DNA of 35,537 nt, taken from positions 1 to 35,537 of the forward strand of contig JAENWU010000014.1 in assembly GCA_016649905.1 (NCBI GenBank), in the 5' to 3' direction. This DNA comes from Thermoleophilia bacterium. Its GTDB lineage: Bacteria > Actinomycetota > Thermoleophilia > Solirubrobacterales > 70-9. Below the pieces are notes generated by a model. It worked only from the letters and a program-made list of their open reading frames with translations, was not told the DNA's origin and made no database searches. The first letter of the stretch is position 1; each line of letters opens with the position of its first letter. The position numbers and the translations under genes are program-made. Positions 32,332 through 35,537 of this stretch are shown here, one piece after another.

Positions 32332-33327
32332 ATGCCGGCCCGCCGATCGAGGATCCTCGTCGCGCCCGACTCCTTTAAGGGGACGCTGAGCGCCGTCGAG
32401 GTCGCGTCCGCGCTGGCCGAGGGCATCGAGGCGGGCGGCGCCGAGGCGGACATTTGCCCGCTCGCCGACGGCGGCGAAGGGACGACGGACGCCTTCCTCG
32501 CCGCCCGCGGCGGCAGCGCCTTCCAGGTCCAGGTCCACGACCCGCTCGGCCGCCCGATCGGCGCCAGTTTCGGGCTGCTCGACGGCGACGCCGAGGCGAT
32601 CGTCGACACCGCCGCGGCTTCCGGCCATGCGCTGCTCTCGCCGCGGGAGCGCGATCCGCTGCGGGCGAGCACGGCCGGCACCGGCGAGCTGATCGCCGCC
32701 GCGATCGAGGCCGGCGCGAAGCGCGTCCTCCTCGCCGCCGGCGGCAGCGCCACTGTCGACGGCGGCCACGGCGCGATCGAGGTGCTGGAGGCCGCCGGCG
32801 GCCTGCGCGGCACCGAGTTGGTTGTCCTCTGCGACGTCCGCACCACCTTCGAGGACGCCGCCGCGGTCTTCGGACCGCAGAAGGGCGCCGACGCCGACGC
32901 CGTGCGAGTGCTCGCCGAGCGGCTCGACGCCTACGCCGCGACGCTGCCGGCGGACCCGCGCGGGGTGCCGATGGGCGGCTGCGCCGGGGGGCTCAGTGGC
33001 GGCCTCTGGGCCGCCTTCGGAGCCGAGCTGGTGCCCGGTGCCGAGCGGATCTTCGAGCTGGTCGACTTCGACCTCCGCCTTGCGCGGGCCGACCTCGCGG
33101 TCACCGGCGAGGGCCGACTGGACGAGCAGAGCCTTGAGGGCAAGGTCGTCGGCGAGGTCCTGCGCCGCTGCGCCGAACACCACCGCGAGCTGGCGATCGT
33201 CGTCGGTGAAAACGCACTCGAGCCCGAGCGGCTGCCCTCGCCGCCGCTGCACTCGCTCGACGAGGCTGGCGACCCCGCCGCGCTCGCCGATGTGGGCCGG
33301 CGCATTGCCGCGGGGACGAGCGCCTAG
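32332..33327 (+). CDS. glxK: Glycerate kinase (glycerate 2-kinase, GlxK type)
   Basis: A 331-residue protein. RILVAPDSFKGTLSAVEVAS is the N-terminal signature, followed by CPLADGGEGTTDAFL (D-G-G-E-G-T), AASGHALL, AAGGSATVDGGHGAIEVL, EDAAAVFGPQKGAD, GGCAGGLSGGLWAAFGAEL, FDLRLARADLAVTGEGRLDE and SLEGKVVGEVLRRC. All type 1 blocks are present. It is 40-50 residues shorter than most family members at the C-terminus, which ends RRIAAGTSA, but the core is intact. The enzyme phosphorylates glycerate for glycolysis. ATG at 32332 is chosen because the domain begins there, with a GTG at 32287 as alternative. Confidence 0.93.
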   Translation: MPARRSRILVAPDSFKGTLSAVEVASALAEGIEAGGAEADICPLADGGEGTTDAFLAARGGSAFQVQVHDPLGRPIGASFGLLDGDAEAIVDTAAASGHALLSPRERDPLRASTAGTGELIAAAIEAGAKRVLLAAGGSATVDGGHGAIEVLEAAGGLRGTELVVLCDVRTTFEDAAAVFGPQKGADADAVRVLAERLDAYAATLPADPRGVPMGGCAGGLSGGLWAAFGAELVPGAERIFELVDFDLRLARADLAVTGEGRLDEQSLEGKVVGEVLRRCAEHHRELAIVVGENALEPERLPSPPLHSLDEAGDPAALADVGRRIAAGTSA

Positions 33328-33498
33328 AAGAATGTCGTCGAGGACCGCTCGCTCGCCTACCAGCGGCTGATGCACGAGCTCTACGCGGCACAGCGCGACG
33401 CCCTGGTCCGCCTGCGCGACAGCGGCGAGGTGTCCGGTGAAGTGATGCGGCGGGTCGAGCGCGAGCTCGACCTCGAAGAGTCGCGCCTGGAGGTCTAG
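33328..33498 (+). pseudogene. Na+/H+ antiporter C-terminal tail, remnant
   Basis: After the glycerate kinase stop, the plus strand reads VEDRSLAYQRLMHELYAAQR, then DALVRLRDSGEVSGEVMRRV and ERELDLEESRLEV followed by a stop. This is the soluble tail of CPA1-type Na+/H+ antiporters (R-x-L-R-D-x-G-E-x-x-x-E-V-x-R-R-V-x-x-x-L-D-L-E-E). No membrane part is present. Confidence 0.7.
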
Positions 33499-33499
33499 C

Positions 33500-33700
33500 C
33501 GGCCGGGCCCGCGCCGCCTTCGGCTTGCGCACGACCTTGGCGACGCCCTTGCCGCCGAGCTTAAGGGTGCCGGCGCTGGGGACCTCGACCGAGAAGGTCG
33601 CCGTCCCCTTGGCCTTGTTCAGCTTGACCTTGCCGAGCTTCAGCTTCGGTTTGGTGACCTTCAGCTTCGCCACCTGGGTGACGGTGCCACCGCTATTCAA
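33500..33700 (-). pseudogene. Secreted surface-protein C-terminal repeat, remnant
   Basis: The minus strand reads AKLKVTKPKLKLGKVKLNKA, KGTATFSVEVPSAGTLKLGG and KGVAKVVRKPKAARARPA. This lysine-rich beta repeat closes many surface proteins of Thermoleophilia. It has no start of its own and runs into the antisense of the antiporter remnant. The frame of about 200 codons extending further is a shadow. Confidence 0.6.
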
Positions 33701-34710
33701 TCACTCCGCTGAGCCGTGTGACGGGCCTGTGGGACCAGCACCGCGGCGCCCCGGAAACGCCCGTGGCGGAGGTCCTCCAGCGCCGCGTTCGCCCCCTCCA
33801 GCGGGTAGGTCGTGACCTCGGTGCGGACCGGTATCCGCGGCGCCAGCGCCATGAACTCCTCGCCGTCGCGGCGAGTGAGGTTGGCGACCGAGCCGAGGCT
33901 GCGCTCCTCCCAGAGAATCTCGTACGGGAAGGAGGGGATCTCGCTCATGTGGATGCCGGCGCTGATCACCCGGGCGCCCTTGGCGCTGGCCCGCAGCGCC
34001 GCCGGCATCAGGGCGCCGGCCGCGGCGAAGACGATCGCGCCGTCGAGCTCCTCCGGCGGCGCTTCCTCGGAAGAGCCGGCCCACTCGGCGCCGAGCGAGC
34101 GCGCGAACGCCTGTCCCTCCTCGTCCCCCTCGCGGGTGAAGGCAAAGACGCGCCGGCCTTCGTGGACGGCCACCTGGCAGAGGATGTGGGCGGAGGCGCC
34201 GAAGCCGTAGAAGCCGATCCGCTCGGCCTCGCCGACCAGCCGTAGCGCCCGGTAGCCGATCAGGCCCGCGCAGAGCAGCGGCGCCGCCTGGTCGTCCGGG
34301 TAGGCGGCGGGAATCGGGAAGCAGAAGCGCTCGTCGGCGACCGCCAGCTCGGCGTAGCCGCCATCGAGGTCGTAGCCGGTGAAGCGGGCGTTGTCGCAGA
34401 GGTTCTCGCGACCGCTGGTGCAGTAGCGGCACGTGCCGTCGGTCCAGCCGAGCCAGGGGACGCCGACGCGCTCGCCGGGTGCAAAGCGCTCCGCTCCCTC
34501 CCCCGCGCCGGCGACGGTGCCGACGATCTGGTGGCCGGGCACCAGCGGCAGCTTCGGCTCCGCCAGCTCGCCGTCGAGGATGTGGAGGTCGGTGCGGCAG
34601 ACGCCGCAGGCGCGGACCGAGAGCAGCAGCTGTCCGGGACCCGGCTCGGGGTCGGGAAGCTCGGCCAGCCGCAACGGCTCGCCGGCCCGCTCCAGAACCA
34701 TCGCTCGCAT
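33697..34710 (-). CDS. Zinc-dependent alcohol dehydrogenase (MDR family)
   Basis: A 337-residue enzyme. Catalytic zinc site: CGVCRTDLHILDGELAEPKL and PLVPGHQIVGTVAGAGEGAE. Cofactor loop: GFYGFGASAHILCQVAV (GxGxxA-type). The structural zinc lobe is GWTDGTCRYCTSGRENLC, where the usual first Cys of C-G-x-C-x-Y-C is Asp, so only three of four Cys remain. The family (AdhA-like) oxidises or reduces small alcohols and aldehydes with NAD(P). The start is uncertain among 34734, 34710 and 34701. 34710 (MRAMVLERAG) begins the conserved domain. It is divergent from the deacetylase-like gene (58-base gap). Confidence 0.9.
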   Translation of the reverse strand: MRAMVLERAGEPLRLAELPDPEPGPGQLLLSVRACGVCRTDLHILDGELAEPKLPLVPGHQIVGTVAGAGEGAERFAPGERVGVPWLGWTDGTCRYCTSGRENLCDNARFTGYDLDGGYAELAVADERFCFPIPAAYPDDQAAPLLCAGLIGYRALRLVGEAERIGFYGFGASAHILCQVAVHEGRRVFAFTREGDEEGQAFARSLGAEWAGSSEEAPPEELDGAIVFAAAGALMPAALRASAKGARVISAGIHMSEIPSFPYEILWEERSLGSVANLTRRDGEEFMALAPRIPVRTEVTTYPLEGANAALEDLRHGRFRGAAVLVPQARHTAQRSD

Positions 34711-34768
34711 CGACCCATGATCGCCCATCGCCACCGTCGAAGAGTGCGGCCGGCGTAGAGTCGCCCCG

Positions 34769-35533
34769 ATGCTCTACTTCCGCGAGCTCTGCCGCGCCGG
34801 CGGCGGCGCGATCGACGCCTGCGAGATGACGCGGGCACTGCTGCGCGGCGAAGACGCGGTCGGCTACTGCTGCGTGCGCCCGTCGGGCCACCACGCCGAA
34901 CCCGACCGGGCGATGGGCTTCTGCCTCTTCGACAACGTCGCCGTCGCCGCCGCGATGGCAATCGAGGACCTCGGCTTGAAGCGGGTGATGGTGCTCGACT
35001 GGGACGTCCACCACGGCAACGGCACGGCCGAGATCTTCCGCCGTCGCGACGACGTCCTCTTCTTCAGCATCCACCAGTCGCCGCTCTACCCGGGCAGCGG
35101 CGCCGCCACCGACCTCGGCTCCGGCCCGGGTGAGGGCTACACGGTCAACCTGCCGGTCCCGCCCGGCTCAGGCGAGGAGATTTGGCTCTCCCTGGTCGAG
35201 CACATCGTCGTCCCGATCGCCGAGTCCTTCGGCCCCGAGCTGATCCTGATCTCGGCCGGCTTCGACGGCCACCGCGAAGACCTGCTGGCGGGCTGCAACC
35301 TCGAGGCCTCCTCCTTCGCCCAGATGACCTGCCACGTTCGCGACCTGGCGCGACGGCTCGGCGTCCCGCTCGGGGCCGTCCAGGAGGGCGGCTACCACCT
35401 CGGCTCGCTGGTCGAGTCGCTGCTGGCGACGATGGCGGCGCTCGGCGGCGAGGGCAAGGCGCGCGGCGCGGCGGCGGCGGAGGCCCTCACCCCGCGTGCG
35501 GCCGCCACCGTCGCGCCCTACTGGCCGCTCTGA
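34769..35533 (+). CDS. Histone-deacetylase-like hydrolase lacking the usual N-terminus
   Basis: A 254-residue protein with the complete zinc core: CVRPSGHHAEPDRAMGFCLF (the H-H charge relay), VMVLDWDVHHGNGTAEIF (metal Asp and His), LILISAGFDGHREDLLAG (metal Asp) and GAVQEGGYHLGSLV with the catalytic Tyr. The first 80-90 residues found in family members (L1 loop and the V-H-x-x-x-Y segment) are absent, and MLYFRELCRAGGGAID begins mid-domain. A frame open upstream contains no ATG. It may be a deletion product or a shorter natural version. Substrates in this family are acyl-lysines, acetylpolyamines or acetylated metabolites. Confidence 0.88.
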   Translation: MLYFRELCRAGGGAIDACEMTRALLRGEDAVGYCCVRPSGHHAEPDRAMGFCLFDNVAVAAAMAIEDLGLKRVMVLDWDVHHGNGTAEIFRRRDDVLFFSIHQSPLYPGSGAATDLGSGPGEGYTVNLPVPPGSGEEIWLSLVEHIVVPIAESFGPELILISAGFDGHREDLLAGCNLEASSFAQMTCHVRDLARRLGVPLGAVQEGGYHLGSLVESLLATMAALGGEGKARGAAAAEALTPRAAATVAPYWPL

Positions 35534-35537
35534 TGGC
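35532..35537 (+). other. Possible start of a coupled next gene
   Basis: ATGGC overlaps the deacetylase-like stop as TGATG, the same coupling seen elsewhere. Only two bases of the second codon are inside the window, so nothing more can be said. Confidence 0.25.

Noticed and set aside
31381-33375. Minus-strand frame of 664 codons opposite the propeller lipoprotein and glycerate kinase
   Set aside because: It lies antisense to two well-supported genes and has low-complexity Gly/Ala/Arg content.

Overview
The window is G+C-rich chromosomal DNA from an actinobacterium, most likely class Thermoleophilia (Solirubrobacterales-like). This taxonomic call is inference. It rests on the base composition, a fused PabA-PabB protein, a deazaflavin (F420)-type oxidoreductase, a PknB-type kinase with an extracytoplasmic tail, and secreted-protein remnants rich in KVKLNK-type beta repeats. 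GTG and TTG starts and 4-base stop/start overlaps are common.

1-4.9 kb (minus strand) is a tight operon: tRNA-Thr(TGT), a divergent arginyl-tRNA synthetase, a PabA-PabB fusion, a GNAT acyltransferase and the start of a histone-deacetylase-like hydrolase. All protein junctions overlap by 4 bases. 5.0-10.3 kb (minus) is a polar amino-acid ABC uptake operon (lipoprotein, permease, ATPase) followed by a PhoD-like phosphatase and a 2-hydroxyacid dehydrogenase. 10.4-19.1 kb is a mosaic of single genes: PPK2, a secreted protein, OsmC, a divergent TetR/SRPBCC-like pair around a perfect palindrome, a Ser/Thr kinase, an F420-type oxidoreductase, a secreted glycosidase-fold protein and a monooxygenase-like dimeric barrel. 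Between them lie remnants of a cation/proton antiporter, a lactonase-like metallo-hydrolase, Tag glycosylase and PaiB.

19.2-23.3 kb has two frameshifted secreted proteins sharing one signal peptide (a PASTA type and an IPT/TIG type), an SDR and enoyl-CoA hydratase pair, a 55-aa protein plus nucleotidyltransferase cassette resembling a toxin-antitoxin pair, and a cupin. 23.5-30.85 kb looks like a decaying integrative island: a HicB-like module, a broken primase-type ATPase, an excisionase, a frameshifted tyrosine integrase, a membrane/zinc-ribbon protein and a large frameshifted helicase with a possible C-terminal nuclease. Three copies of an unusual bipartite motif, GGTACC-N6-GGTACC, sit at its left end, middle and right end. 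Just beyond it are tRNA-Pro(GGG) and tRNA-Gly(TCC).

31.2-35.5 kb returns to intact housekeeping-style genes: a beta-propeller lipoprotein, glycerate kinase, a zinc alcohol dehydrogenase and a second deacetylase-like gene lacking its usual N-terminus. Frameshifts are concentrated in the accessory genes while the long operons are intact, which argues for real decay rather than uniform sequencing error. The most promising new biology is the synthetase/PabAB/GNAT/deacetylase operon, the HicB-like module with a non-HicA partner, and the GGTACC-bounded island with its helicase-nuclease.
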